Origin: Cognatilysobacter segetis
GTDB taxonomy: Bacteria > Pseudomonadota > Gammaproteobacteria > Xanthomonadales > Xanthomonadaceae
Assembly: GCF_004359965.1 (NCBI RefSeq)
Contig: NZ_SMRQ01000014.1
Span: 1-60,357 of the forward strand
Length of the DNA stretch: 60,357 bases
Direction: 5' to 3'
The translations under genes and the position numbers were made by a program. The notes under the pieces are model-generated. The model was not told the origin of the DNA and did not search any database. It was given only the letters and a program-made list of their open reading frames with translations. This document shows positions 9,600-18,060 of this stretch, piece after piece (within the stretch, counting starts at the first letter, position 1; each line of letters starts with the position of its first letter).

Positions 9600-9741
9600 A
9601 GGATCTCGGACGTCGAAGGAAGACGAACGGGTTTCATGCCGGGGCTGCCGGGCCGTCGGCGAGCAGCGCAGGCCGCGGCGATGCATGGGTCGATGCCGGT
9701 CGCTACGCAATGGCGCATCGCGTGGCACCCGGCGGGGAGTG

Positions 9742-10566
9742 CTAGCGCAGGACCACTTTCAAGGGTCGACGCGTCGAAGCGCCGGGTCCGGCTTCCGCCG
9801 CGCGCATCCGCTGGATCCGCGTGCGGTCGGCCGGGTGCGTCGAGAGGAGGTCGGGAACCGGAATCGATCGCGACGCACGGTGTTCGCGCGCGAGCACCTC
9901 GAACATCTCCGCCGCGCCGCCGGCGTGGCCGTAGCGTCGGCGCAGTGCCGCGAGCGCGAAACCGTCCGCCTCCGTCTCCGCGCGGCGCGAGTACCCGAGC
10001 TGCACGATGGCGGCGGCCGGTGCCGAGAGGTCGCCGGCATCGCCGCCCACGAACGCAAGAAGTGTCGCGACCGCTGCACCGCCGCCGATCGCGCCGATCG
10101 GATCGCGGTGCACGATGTGCCCGATCTCGTGGGCCAGGACGGTCGCGAGGGCGTTCTCGGACGGCATGCGCCGGTACAGGCCCCGCGCCACGACCACGTG
10201 GCCGCCCAGCGTAGCGAACGCATTCGGCACGTCGCTCGACGTCAGGTGCACGACGACGTGCGGCGTCCCCGCCGGCGTCATCGAATCCGCGAGGGCCTGC
10301 AGGTAGCGTTCCGCCTCGCGCTCGGGCGACCCCTCGCGCCATCCACGGCGCCCCAGCATGTCGGCGCCGATCACGCTCGCGCCCACCAGCCGCTGCTCGA
10401 TCCGGTACGGCACCCGGCGCGCGAGCCATCCGCCCGTCAGGTGCAGCACGACCGCGCCGATCCCGACGCAGAGCGCCAGGCCTGCGCAGAGGCGCACGAA
10501 CTCCGCCAGCACGCTCTCGCGCGAGACGTTGACCTCGTGCGGAACCGGCGGGTTCTCCCAGCTCAT
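9742..10566 (-). CDS. M48 family metalloprotease
   Basis: A 274-residue zinc peptidase. One transmembrane segment lies near residues 24-42, the catalytic motif HEIGH is at 146-150, and the third-ligand region RRAETEADGFAL is around 195-204. These are hallmarks of the M48 (HtpX/Ste24/Oma1) group, whose members degrade damaged membrane or envelope proteins. It is short compared with BepA, having no TPR repeats. Its ATG overlaps the stop of the upstream YbjQ-like gene by 4 bases (ATGA), so the two are translationally coupled. Confidence 0.9.
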   Translation of the reverse strand: MSWENPPVPHEVNVSRESVLAEFVRLCAGLALCVGIGAVVLHLTGGWLARRVPYRIEQRLVGASVIGADMLGRRGWREGSPEREAERYLQALADSMTPAGTPHVVVHLTSSDVPNAFATLGGHVVVARGLYRRMPSENALATVLAHEIGHIVHRDPIGAIGGGAAVATLLAFVGGDAGDLSAPAAAIVQLGYSRRAETEADGFALAALRRRYGHAGGAAEMFEVLAREHRASRSIPVPDLLSTHPADRTRIQRMRAAEAGPGASTRRPLKVVLR

Positions 10567-11033
10567 GCGTCGCGTGCGGGGACCAGCGCGGTGCCGTAGG
10601 CGAGGAATTCGGCGGAGAAGAGTTGCTGCTTCTTCGACCGGTCCTCGGCGAGCGACGCGGTCTCGAGCCGGACGTTGATCACCATCGTCGCGCCGCGTCG
10701 CCGTGCGTCTTCCTTCAGCCGCACGATCGCCTCCCGCCGGCCGCGGTCCATGACCGATTCGTAGACCGTCAGGCGGCCGCCGACGAGGCTTTTCAGGATC
10801 GCAGCGATCCGCTTGAAGTAGTCCTCGCCGATCACCACCGACCCACTCACGAGGTCGGTACGCGCGAACGCGGCGTCGGGCGGCAACGTGCGGCCCGCGA
10901 AGACCAGCACGTCGCGGAGTGCGGCCTCGCGTTCGGCCAGACGCTTGAAGTGCCGGCGCTCGCTGAGCCGGCCGAAGACCAGGCCGATCATCAGCAGCGT
11001 CGCGAAGATGCCCAGTTGGATGAGGAGTTCCAC
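10563..11033 (-). CDS. Membrane-anchored YbjQ/UPF0145-like protein
   Basis: A 156-residue protein with an N-terminal transmembrane helix (LLIQLGIFATLLMIGLVFG). A domain follows that repeats features of the UPF0145 fold: SGSVVIGEDYFK, LKSLVGGRLTVYESV, DARRRGATMVINVRLET and AEFLAYGTALV. Its start is a GTG at 11033, one base after the stop of the soluble YbjQ gene upstream (TGA-G-GTG), and its end overlaps the M48 gene. The arrangement argues for a coupled three-protein unit. YbjQ-type proteins form pentameric barrels of unsettled function. Confidence 0.75.
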   Translation of the reverse strand: MELLIQLGIFATLLMIGLVFGRLSERRHFKRLAEREAALRDVLVFAGRTLPPDAAFARTDLVSGSVVIGEDYFKRIAAILKSLVGGRLTVYESVMDRGRREAIVRLKEDARRRGATMVINVRLETASLAEDRSKKQQLFSAEFLAYGTALVPARDA

Positions 11034-11034
11034 C

Positions 11035-11349
11035 TCACTCCACCACGACGGCCGTGCCGTAGGCCATGACCTCGGCCGCGCCGGAGGTGATGTTGGACGT
11101 CGAGAACCGCACGTTGACCACCGCATTCGCGCCCGTGGCGCGCGCCTGCTGCAGCATGCGTTCGGTGGCCTCGCGGCGCGATTCCTCGAGCAGTTCGGTG
11201 TAGCCGCGCAGCTCGCCGCCGACGAAATTCTTGAGGCCGGCCATCAGGTCGCGCCCGGCGTGCTTGCTGCGAACGGTCGAGCCCTGCACGAGCCCGAGAT
11301 GGCGCACGACGGTACGGCCGGGAATGGCCTCGAGGTTGCTGATATCCAT
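11035..11349 (-). CDS. YbjQ/UPF0145 family protein
   Basis: A 104-residue protein that spans the whole family: IPGRTVVRHLGLVQGSTV at the N-terminus, GLKNFVGGELRGYTELLEESR in the middle, and GANAVVNVRF followed by EVMAYGTAVVVE at the end. The ATG at 11349 follows a GGGGAA ribosome-binding site. It is the first gene of a coupled trio with a membrane-anchored paralogue and an M48 peptidase. The family is sometimes called a heavy-metal-binding domain, but its biochemical role is not established. Confidence 0.88.
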   Translation of the reverse strand: MDISNLEAIPGRTVVRHLGLVQGSTVRSKHAGRDLMAGLKNFVGGELRGYTELLEESRREATERMLQQARATGANAVVNVRFSTSNITSGAAEVMAYGTAVVVE

Positions 11350-11674
11350 TGTTTCCCCTGGTGAATGAGCGCCGCTGGACGGCCGACCGAGGATACCCAC
11401 TCGCTTCCCCCGCTGTACAAGGGCGGGCCGGGATCGGGCACGTGTGGCGCGGGGTCGCGGCGCTCGTGCGCACGACGCGACGTGGACCGTCGACGGGCCT
11501 GCGCGCGGTGCGGCGGCGTTCGATGCCGCCGTTCTCCGACGGTCGACGCCTGAGTCCCCTCGCCTGTCCGACGTGCCGCGCGTCTTCGCGGCAGCCGGCC
11601 CGGGCGATCGCGCTCATCGGCGGCGAAAAACCGCCGCGCGCGCCTGCCACGCGGCCGCCAAACGGCGCGTCGCC
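11350..11674. other. Intergenic region, nothing recognised
   Basis: About 325 bases upstream of the YbjQ gene and downstream of the flavin-oxidase-like gene. Open frames here are short and lack family features. No repeat of the palindromic family and no clear promoter motif was seen. Confidence 0.5.
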
Positions 11675-12172
11675 TTAGTGGGCCGCCGCCTCCGTCGTCG
11701 CTCGCGCGGCCGGCGCATGGCAGTCCACCAGATCCGTGTGCCCGAACCCCAGCCGGTAGTCGAGCACCGAGATCACCTCGGGCTCGACGCGGAAGATCGC
11801 GATCTGGTCGGGGGTGGGCATCGGGAACGGCAGTGGCGTGGCAGGCTCGGTGTACTTGCCCGGCAGCAGCTGCAGCACGCGCTCGGCCTCGGCACGATCG
11901 CGCACGCGCGTCGCATGCGCGGCCATCGACAGCCCGGTGATCGCCATGATGTCCGGGGTGTCGTGGTCGACCGTCAGCGAGACGCGGTCATCGCGCGCGA
12001 GGTTGCGCGCCTTCTGGCTGTCGGGGCCGCACAGGAAGTACAGCACCAGCCCCTCGTTGACGTAGCCGACGGTGGTGGCCTGCGGCCAGCCGTCGGGCCG
12101 CAGCGTGGCCAACGTCATGATGCGGTGCGCGTCGAGCAGGTCGAGGATCTTGCGGCGGGTCGCGTCGTCCAT
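11675..12172 (-). CDS. Pyridoxamine 5'-phosphate oxidase family protein (flavin split-barrel)
   Basis: A 165-residue protein. The N-terminal strand pair MTLATLRPDGWPQATTVGYVNEGL is characteristic of the FMN-binding split barrel, followed by LYFLCGPDSQKARNL and RVSLTVDHDT. Such proteins bind FMN, F420 or haem; the ligand cannot be assigned. The ATG at 12172 is chosen because GGAGG lies seven bases upstream. The ATG at 12202 gives ten extra residues (MAADPFGGPA) without a better site. Confidence 0.82.
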   Translation of the reverse strand: MDDATRRKILDLLDAHRIMTLATLRPDGWPQATTVGYVNEGLVLYFLCGPDSQKARNLARDDRVSLTVDHDTPDIMAITGLSMAAHATRVRDRAEAERVLQLLPGKYTEPATPLPFPMPTPDQIAIFRVEPEVISVLDYRLGFGHTDLVDCHAPAARATTEAAAH

Positions 12173-12334
12173 CGCCGGGCCTCCGAAGGGATCGGCAGCC
12201 ATCGTCCCGCGCCGCGCGCGCGCGATGTTGACGCGCATCAGTCTTGGCGACCGCCCTGCGGCCGCTTCGACGTCGCGCCGAACCCGTCGTCGCGGTTCGC
12301 TGCGCAGCCGCCGACACGGCGCGACCACCGCACA

Positions 12335-12359
12335 AGGAAAAGGCGCGCCGAAGCGCGCC
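12335..12359 (-). terminator. Rho-independent terminator after csbD-like gene
   Basis: Read on the minus strand, a 7-bp stem GGCGCGC / GCGCGCC closes a TTCG tetraloop and is followed by TTTTCC. It lies 20 bases after the stop of the CsbD-like gene. Confidence 0.85.
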
Positions 12360-12379
12360 CGTTCCCGATCAACGCGACA

Positions 12380-12571
12380 TCAGCGACGCGAATCGCGTTC
12401 GCTCGATCTCACGTCGTTCTGGGCGCGGCCCACGCTGCGCTCGACCTTGCCGGCATTCTTCTCGAGATTGCCTTCGAGCTGCTGCGACCGGTCGCCCGTC
12501 AACTTGCCGGTCGCTTCCTTGACCGAGCCCTTCACTTGATGGCCGATGCCATCGGTGCGCTTGTTGTCCAT
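12380..12571 (-). CDS. CsbD family stress-response protein
   Basis: A 63-residue hydrophilic protein. The CsbD core is clear: MDNKRTDGIGHQVKGSVKEA, then GKLTGDRSQQLEGNLEKNAGKVERSVG. CsbD-like proteins are small, abundant, general-stress-induced proteins of unknown mechanism. A strong ribosome-binding site (AAGGAGAAGACAC) precedes the ATG, and a good terminator follows, consistent with a monocistronic, highly expressed gene. Confidence 0.9.
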   Translation of the reverse strand: MDNKRTDGIGHQVKGSVKEATGKLTGDRSQQLEGNLEKNAGKVERSVGRAQNDVRSSERDSRR

Positions 12572-12742
12572 GTGTCTTCTCCTTGGTACTGCCGCAGGAG
12601 TGCGACAACGACATCCTCGCAGAGCCGCCGTTAGCCGACGGTGACCGCATGCCGCGCACGTCGCGCGATTCGCCGCGAAACACAGCGCGCGATGAACGGA
12701 GGATCGGCGCGATGACGTCGTTCAACGACGCCCGCGATTCGC

Positions 12743-13015
12743 TCAGCGCGGATTGCGCGCCGCGGCCACCGCGGACTGCAGCGTGCGCGCATATGCGGCA
12801 CGCGTCGCCGGCGCCTGGCGCGCGGCATTCTCCAGCCCGTCGATGTACGCGGCCACCAGCGTGGGCGCGTTGAACTGCTGGCCCAGCTCGTTCATCGTCG
12901 TGGTCACGGCACCGCGCACGTGCCAGTCCACGTTGATGCCCTTCTCGGCATCGTTGGCGAGGTCGACGACGCGCAGCAGGTGCGGCGTCACAAGTCCGAC
13001 GACGGTGGCATTCAT
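12743..13015 (-). CDS. Hypothetical protein
   Basis: A 90-residue protein with a good ribosome-binding site (GAAAAGGAATGA before the ATG at 13015). It has no signal peptide or membrane segment. Predicted mostly helical with motifs TPHLLRVVDLANDAEKGINVDWHVRGAVTTTMNELGQ split over the first half, and an alanine-rich helix AARQAPATRAAYARTLQSA at the end. The family is not recognised. Codon use is typical of the neighbourhood. Confidence 0.6.
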   Translation of the reverse strand: MNATVVGLVTPHLLRVVDLANDAEKGINVDWHVRGAVTTTMNELGQQFNAPTLVAAYIDGLENAARQAPATRAAYARTLQSAVAAARNPR

Positions 13016-13401
13016 TCCTTTTCACCCGGCTTGCGGAACGCCAGAAGGCTAACGCGGCTGGGCCGTGCGTGTGGAGGGGGAAAACCGCGGCGTCCACTCC
13101 AGCTTCAGGTTTTTCCCGGTGCGCGGCACGTCGAGCGGGCCGCTTGCCGGTGCCGGTCTGTCCGTCGCCCGGAGCGGCGTCGGTGCATCGCATCTTCGTT
13201 CATCGCAGCGCGCGCATCCCGCAGCGAACGCCACGCCGCGCCGACACCGCACGCGCAGCCGGCCTTCCGCCGGACCACCCGCCTTCAGCTGCCTGACCGA
13301 CACGCGCGACCGCGGCCGCCGCCGCGCGTGCGTGGACCCGCTACCCTGACGGGCATCCGGCGGTGGGGAAGCCGCCCGCGCTATCGAACAGGGGATGCAC
13401 C
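13016..13401. other. Intergenic region, nothing recognised
   Basis: About 385 bases between two divergently transcribed genes. No supported open frame, repeat or terminator was found. The promoters for the hypothetical gene on the left and the RDD gene on the right should lie here. Confidence 0.45.
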
Positions 13402-13860
13402 ATGGACACCTCGAATCCGTACGCCGCGGGCGACGCGGTCGCCGCACGATCGCCGCAGCACTTCACCGGCGAGATCGCCGGCAAGGGGCGCCGCTTCGGC
13501 ACCTTCCTGGCGGACTACGCCCTCTATTACCTGCTGTGCGGCGTGGTCGCCGTCGTCGTGGTCCTGGCGCTGGGCGAGCAGGCGCTCGAACGCAACCGGG
13601 CCTACCTCATCTCGATCCCGATGTTCCTCGTGTACTACGCCGGGTTCGAGGGCGCGATCGGCCGCACGCCGGGCAAGCTGATCTTCGGCACGCGCGTCGT
13701 GACCCATGACGGCCGCGCGCCGTCCTTCGGCCAGGCGATCGGCCGCACGCTGTCGCGCTTCATCCCGTTCGAGCCGTTCTCGGTGCTGTTTTCCACCGAC
13801 GGCGAAGCGATCGGCTGGCACGACTCGATCGCCCGCACGAAGGTGATCCGAGCGCGCTGA
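13402..13860 (+). CDS. RDD family membrane protein
   Basis: A 152-residue inner-membrane protein. The RDD signature appears as GRRFGTFLADY (Arg near 31, Asp near 38). Transmembrane segments follow at YYLLCGVVAVVVVLAL and LISIPMFLVYYAGFEGA, with the family motif GRTPGKLIFGTRVV and GQAIGRTLSRFIPF. RDD proteins are small membrane proteins of mostly unknown function, some linked to transport. The ATG at 13402 (MDTSNPY) follows an AGGGGAT ribosome-binding site. A terminator follows the stop, so this is a single-gene unit. Confidence 0.85.
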   Translation: MDTSNPYAAGDAVAARSPQHFTGEIAGKGRRFGTFLADYALYYLLCGVVAVVVVLALGEQALERNRAYLISIPMFLVYYAGFEGAIGRTPGKLIFGTRVVTHDGRAPSFGQAIGRTLSRFIPFEPFSVLFSTDGEAIGWHDSIARTKVIRAR

Positions 13861-13890
13861 GCGCCGCATTTGCGGAGCCACCCACGAAAG

Positions 13891-13913
13891 AGGCCGCGCG
13901 AGGCGGCCTTTTC
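13891..13913 (+). terminator. Rho-independent terminator after RDD gene
   Basis: The stem AGGCCGC / GCGGCCT with a five-base loop is followed by TTTTCC, 30 bases after the RDD stop codon. Confidence 0.8.
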
Positions 13914-13987
13914 CATTCGATGCAAGGGCGATGTCAGGCGGCAGCGTCGAAGATGAGGACGCGCAGCATCCAGCGTGATCCAAAGCG

Positions 13988-14030
13988 AAAGGGTCAGATC
14001 CGATTTCGTGCGAAACGAACCCGACCCTTT
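13988..14030. repeat. Palindromic intergenic repeat, copy 1
   Basis: The left arm AAAGGGTCAGATCCGATTTC and right arm GAACCCGACCCTTT pair across a short GTGCGAAAC centre. It belongs to a family of about 40-48 bases found at least seven times here. It lies just past the 3' end of the minus-strand lipoprotein gene and could serve as its terminator. Confidence 0.8.
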
Positions 14031-14059
14031 CCCACGAACCGCTTCGTCTTCGTTGCCGA

Positions 14060-14593
14060 TCAGCTACCGCTCGCGCCGGCCTGCTTCATCAGCGCCTGGA
14101 TCTCGGCGCCATGCTGCTTCACGAATTCGACGGACGCCGGGTCGATGCCGTCGGGGATGGTCTTGAGCTGCCCGGCCTCCACGGCACCCTGCGCCATCAT
14201 CGCGCCGATCAGCGTCTCGGTGATGTTGGCGTAGTCACGCACGGACAGGCCCGCGGCTTCGATCGCGGCGCGGATCTTCGGGCTGGCTTCCAGGCGCGCG
14301 ATGTACTTCGGGCCGTCCTCCTCCGAGATGTTCTGCGCCGCGTCCAGCGAGGGGTCGCCCTTCTCGGCGGCCGCGAGATTCTTCTGCGCCTCGATCCAGG
14401 ACTTCACCTTGCCCATGTCGAGGGCCACGTGCGCGTCGTCGGCGGCAGGCGCGGCCTTCTGCGGTTCGGCCGCGGCCTGCGCGCCTGGCGCGCTGTCGGT
14501 CCCCGATGCCGGCGTGGCGGGTTCGGTCTTGCTGCAGGCCACGAGGGCGCAGGTCACGAGCAGGCAGGCGGACAGGCGCAGGACGTTCGACAT
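14060..14593 (-). CDS. Lipoprotein of unknown function
   Basis: A 177-residue protein with a lipoprotein signal: MSNVLRLSACLLVTCALVAC, lipobox LVAC with acylated Cys20. An Ala/Pro-rich linker follows, then a helical domain with DMGKVKSWIEAQKNL, a segment IARLEASPKIRAAIEAAGLS, and NITETLIGAMMAQGAVEAG. A ribosome-binding site GGAGCTG precedes the ATG at 14593. The fold resembles small conserved lipoproteins of the order, but no function is assigned. Confidence 0.72.
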   Translation of the reverse strand: MSNVLRLSACLLVTCALVACSKTEPATPASGTDSAPGAQAAAEPQKAAPAADDAHVALDMGKVKSWIEAQKNLAAAEKGDPSLDAAQNISEEDGPKYIARLEASPKIRAAIEAAGLSVRDYANITETLIGAMMAQGAVEAGQLKTIPDGIDPASVEFVKQHGAEIQALMKQAGASGS

Positions 14594-14785
14594 CGGAACA
14601 GCTCCGCTGGAAAGGAGTGGGCATTCTGCACGGGCCCGGGGCGGGTCGCGCAAGACGCCATGCGCGCCCTGTTCCCCCGCCAGCGACCCTTCGCGGATCG
14701 ATGCCATCACCGCCCGTAGGCTGCATGCCTCGAAGGGCCTGCGGCGGACACCGCAAACGCACCGCGGCCGATACGGGATGACCCG

Positions 14786-15268
14786 ATGGACGATCACTGC
14801 TTCCCCCCGCGAACGAAGGTAGCCGCCGCGCATGCCGTGCGGGTCAGGCGAGTGCGCGGACGCGCGTGGCTGCGCGCTGCGCTTCTTCTCACGTTGACCG
14901 CGTGCGCGGCGTCGTCCTGCGTGAAGTACGACCTCGGCAACGCCTGCCTGCCCCTGAAAGCGCCGTCGACCGTTCAACTGCTGCGGCCGGTCCGGGTCTT
15001 TCCCAGCGGGCGAGCGGATATCGAGATCAGCGCCCAGCCGATCAAACCGCTCGATCAGGTACTGCCCGCGGGCACCCGCCTGCACGTAAGGCGCGTCAGC
15101 CAGACGGCGAAGGTCGACGTCTCCCACACCAATATCGACGTGCTGGGTCGGCTCGACGACGGCCGGACGTTCTTCTACGTCTGGGGGTACGGCCAGGCGC
15201 TCGACCGCGCTCCGTGGGAGGACGCCGCCACGCCGGCACTGCGCACGATGCCCTGCGCGCATCGATGA
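14786..15268 (+). CDS. Putative lipoprotein, unknown function
   Basis: Up to 160 residues. After a basic N-terminus comes a hydrophobic stretch RAALLLTLTAC with a possible lipobox (LTAC, Cys40) or signal-peptide cleavage near AASSC. The remainder is a beta-rich domain (STVQLLRPVRVFPSGRADIEI split over two strands). The start is uncertain: GTG codons at 14837 and 14852 would give a more normal short signal peptide than the ATG at 14786. It is followed 40 bases later by a small membrane protein gene on the same strand. Confidence 0.55.
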   Translation: MDDHCFPPRTKVAAAHAVRVRRVRGRAWLRAALLLTLTACAASSCVKYDLGNACLPLKAPSTVQLLRPVRVFPSGRADIEISAQPIKPLDQVLPAGTRLHVRRVSQTAKVDVSHTNIDVLGRLDDGRTFFYVWGYGQALDRAPWEDAATPALRTMPCAHR

Positions 15269-15308
15269 CCACGCGACCGCACCTGCGGCCCAACAGGGGC
15301 CAACCGCG

Positions 15309-15641
15309 ATGACGGCCCTGCACGTCGCGACCGCGGTGTTCGGCCTCGCCTGCGCGTGTATCGCGGGCTGGTTCGTCGCGCTGCGGCGCCTGTTCGCGCA
15401 CCTTCGCGATGCGCACCCGGCCATCTACGCAGAACTCGGCCAGCCTTCCGCCTTCGTGCGCAGCACGCCCGCGACCCGACGTTCGACGCTGCACTTCCTC
15501 ATGACCGGTCGCCACACGCGCCTGGGCGACCCGCGCCTGGCGCGCCACGGCCGCATGGCGCTCGCCTGGCTGTGCGCGGTCGTCCTGAGCGGTGGTGGCG
15601 CCATCGCCCTCGCCTGCCTGTTCCCGCCGGGCGCCGCCTGA
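15309..15641 (+). CDS. Small two-helix membrane protein, UspB-like topology
   Basis: A 110-residue protein with a transmembrane segment near residues 5-25 (AVFGLACACIAGWFVAL) and another near 84-104 (LAWLCAVVLSGGGAIALACL). A polar loop between them begins RRLFAHLRDAHPAIYAELG. The layout and the loop resemble universal stress protein B, but similarity is only by eye. No strong ribosome-binding site is seen before the ATG. Confidence 0.5.
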   Translation: MTALHVATAVFGLACACIAGWFVALRRLFAHLRDAHPAIYAELGQPSAFVRSTPATRRSTLHFLMTGRHTRLGDPRLARHGRMALAWLCAVVLSGGGAIALACLFPPGAA

Positions 15642-15662
15642 CGCGCGGGCCGCGCGCGGCGA

Positions 15663-16049
15663 TCAGGGCATTTCGCGTTTCAATGTCGCCACGTCCGACG
15701 GCGACAGGGCGAGCGCATGGCGATACCCCGGGTTGAGCGCGATGCCGAACGGCGGCGGCGTGATGCGCAGCACCCAACTGAAGTCCGTCACCAGGCAGTG
15801 CTGGTAGGCGGGCTGCTGCTCCAGCCACGGATGCACCTTTTCCGGCGCGGTGAAGACCGCGACCACCGGAAAGCCCTGCTCCGCGTTCAGACGCAGCGGC
15901 TTGAAATCCGCCGGCAGCGTGCCGTTCTCCAGCGCCTTGTCCAACGGAATCGCGACCTTCGACTCGAGCAGGGCGCCGACCAGCGCCTCCCGCAGCGCGG
16001 GGTTCTCCGTGTGTCGCGCCAGCAGCGCTTCCAGCGATTCGCGGTCCAT
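15663..16049 (-). CDS. SseB family protein (SseB N-terminal domain)
   Basis: A 128-residue protein matching the SseB N-terminal domain pattern. It has NPALREALVGALLESKVAIP near the start, LRLNAEQGFPVVAVFTAPEKV in the middle (the FTS/FTA motif) and the hydrophobic WVLRITPPPFGIALNPG stretch near the end. SseB-domain proteins occur widely outside secretion loci and their role is poorly known. The gene ends close to the convergent small membrane protein gene. Confidence 0.75.
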   Translation of the reverse strand: MDRESLEALLARHTENPALREALVGALLESKVAIPLDKALENGTLPADFKPLRLNAEQGFPVVAVFTAPEKVHPWLEQQPAYQHCLVTDFSWVLRITPPPFGIALNPGYRHALALSPSDVATLKREMP

Positions 16050-16227
16050 CCAGATTCCCCAGGGCTACGTGATTGAAGCGGGATCGTAGCGGGCGGGGTG
16101 TGCGGGGCGTGCGGAGGCGCTGGTCGTGGCGGTCCTATGCGCGCGGTCGCGACAACCCTCGGAGGGCCACCGGCTCCGCGCGTGCCCGAGCCATGTGCGG
16201 GTGCGGAGGCCGATCGACAGCGAGGAA

Positions 16228-16440
16228 CTACATCTCCGGCGTACCCGCCTCGATCAGGCGGACTGCTTCGTCGGCGCGACGCCGCGAGGCGCTCGCGTCC
16301 TCGCCGAGGACCTGTTGCGCGGCATGGTCCGCGCGCACGTGCCTGGGAATGACGTCGAGCTCGCGCTTCGCCTGCAACAGCGCGCGATCACCCTCGGCGA
16401 GCTGGCAATTCCGGCGCGGGCCGCCGTCGAGATCCCGCAC
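16228..16440 (-). CDS. Possible small hypothetical protein or remnant
   Basis: A 70-residue frame that starts with GTG directly after an in-frame TAG. By hand count about 85% of its third codon positions are G or C, as expected of real genes here. The sequence has a plausible helical end (SRRRADEAVRLIEAG). There is no convincing ribosome-binding site, and no family is recognised. It may be the tail of a decayed gene. Confidence 0.3.
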   Translation of the reverse strand: MRDLDGGPRRNCQLAEGDRALLQAKRELDVIPRHVRADHAAQQVLGEDASASRRRADEAVRLIEAGTPEM

Positions 16441-16471
16441 CTAGCGCGTCTCGCCCACCGGCCCACATCAC

Positions 16472-16506
16472 AGGTCGATTCGATTCGCAGGACCGAACCC
16501 GACCTT
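16472..16506. repeat. Degenerate palindromic repeat copy
   Basis: The arms AGGTCGATTCG and CGAACCCGACCT pair imperfectly. The right arm resembles that of the repeat family, but the outer A/G and C/T tracts are lost. Confidence 0.4.
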
Positions 16507-16539
16507 CGCTTGCGACACTCCGTTTCCCGCGCTTCGCGC

Positions 16540-18060
16540 CTACCGCGCCCGCGCCACCAGCGGCCGCCATGCCGCGATGAGTAGCGCCGCCGCCAGCGGC
16601 AACGCGATCGCATGGCCCATGGCCGTGCGGGCCGGGTCGGCGAGCGCATGCAGCACCAGCCCGCCCTGCACGCCGACGTAGGCACAGAGCGCCAGCGCGA
16701 GTTCGAACGGCCGCGCGTTGCGGAACAGCGCGCCGAGCGCGAGGCCCCATAGCGCGATCGACGCACCGGCCACCGCCACGGCGAGCGCGGCCGTGGGGTT
16801 CTGCACGGCGAGGCGCAGCAGCGCAGGCAACGTCACCGCCCAGGCGAGGCCCACGGCGACGAGTACGCGTGCAGCGAGCAGGCGCTGGCGCATGCCGGAG
16901 GCGGTGAACACCAGCGCGCCGGTGCGCGTGTCGTGCTCGCGCAGCACGGCGCGGCCGAACACGTCGGTCGACAGCATCCAGCCGGCGATGATCGCCACCG
17001 CCATCGCCTTGTCCGGCGCGAACAACTGCACGCCGAACACGACGACCATCGCGAGGAACCAGCGCCGGCGCCGCGGCCGCAACGCCAGCCGCAGTTCGGC
17101 GCTGACCAGCGCGCCGAACGCGCTGCCGCGCAGCGGCGCGAGCATGGCATCGAGCCAGCGCAGCCGGCGGCCCTCGGTGGACGCGCTGCGCGCGTTGCCA
17201 CGACGCGCGGCGAAGCGGTCGAGCAGCGGCGCCGCGGCGAGCAGCGCGACCACCGCAACCGCCAGCCAGAACGCGCGCCCGGCCAGCATGTCGGCGGCCA
17301 CCGTCCAGTGCGTCCAGTCGAACAGCACGGGCGCCTTGCCGTCCAGCGCCTGCGTGCCCACGCTCAGCCCGCCCTTGCCGACGCCGGCGATGCCCGACAG
17401 CGCGCGCTCCACGGCGACCATGCCGGGCGGATCGCCCGGCCAGCGGCCCCTGTCGTGCAGCGCGCCGCCGCTCATGAGGAACACGAAGGCGAAGAAGTAG
17501 AGAACGTTGCCGGCGGTGCGGCGCAGCCACGGCACCAGGTCGAACCACACGGCGAACGTGGCGGCCAGCGCGAGCGGCGGCACCGCGAGCAGCGCGATCG
17601 GCTTGAGCAGTTCGACCGGATCGAAGGCATGCACCTCGCCGCGCACGACCTGCGCGATGACGCCCACCGCCACGCCCGCCGCGAGCAGCAGCGCGAACAC
17701 GGCGAGGTGGCTCAGCCATTTCGCGACCACGTAACCCGCGCGGTTCATCGGCGTGGTGACCAGCAACTGCCACGCACCCGTCTCGAAGTCGCGCACCACC
17801 GTGCCGCGCACCACGTAGAAGCCCGCGAGCGAGAGCAGCGTGCCGTAGATGCACGCGATGACCAGCCCGATCCACGCGCTCGAATAGCGCGCCCGCGCGC
17901 CGTCGCCGAGCGACACGGTGAGGTAGTCGGCCTGCACCGGCGGAAACGCCCACCACGACAGCGCGGCCAACGCCGCCAGCAGCACCCAGCTGCGCGGCGC
18001 GCGCAGGCGCTGGCGCAGGTCGGCCACGAGGATCGCGGCGACGATGCGCAGCGTGCTCAT
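16540..18060 (-). CDS. ABC-2 type transporter permease
   Basis: A 506-residue membrane protein with about twelve hydrophobic segments, beginning MSTLRIVAAILVADLRQRLR. The first half carries motifs usual for large ABC-2 permeases (FYVVRGTVVRDFETGAWQLL, then TTPMNRAGYVVAKW). Its ATG overlaps the stop of the upstream ATPase gene by four bases (ATGA), so the two proteins are made together as an exporter. The substrate is unknown. It has no peptidase domain, unlike the other ABC permease in this window. Confidence 0.85.
   Translation of the reverse strand: MSTLRIVAAILVADLRQRLRAPRSWVLLAALAALSWWAFPPVQADYLTVSLGDGARARYSSAWIGLVIACIYGTLLSLAGFYVVRGTVVRDFETGAWQLLVTTPMNRAGYVVAKWLSHLAVFALLLAAGVAVGVIAQVVRGEVHAFDPVELLKPIALLAVPPLALAATFAVWFDLVPWLRRTAGNVLYFFAFVFLMSGGALHDRGRWPGDPPGMVAVERALSGIAGVGKGGLSVGTQALDGKAPVLFDWTHWTVAADMLAGRAFWLAVAVVALLAAAPLLDRFAARRGNARSASTEGRRLRWLDAMLAPLRGSAFGALVSAELRLALRPRRRRWFLAMVVVFGVQLFAPDKAMAVAIIAGWMLSTDVFGRAVLREHDTRTGALVFTASGMRQRLLAARVLVAVGLAWAVTLPALLRLAVQNPTAALAVAVAGASIALWGLALGALFRNARPFELALALCAYVGVQGGLVLHALADPARTAMGHAIALPLAAALLIAAWRPLVARAR

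Larger units (their letters stand above)
16050..16539. other. Mostly non-coding region with a possible gene remnant
   Basis: About 490 bases between two minus-strand genes. It contains one open frame with coding-like base composition (16228-16440) and a degenerate copy of the palindromic repeat near 16472. Nothing else is recognisable. Confidence 0.4.
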
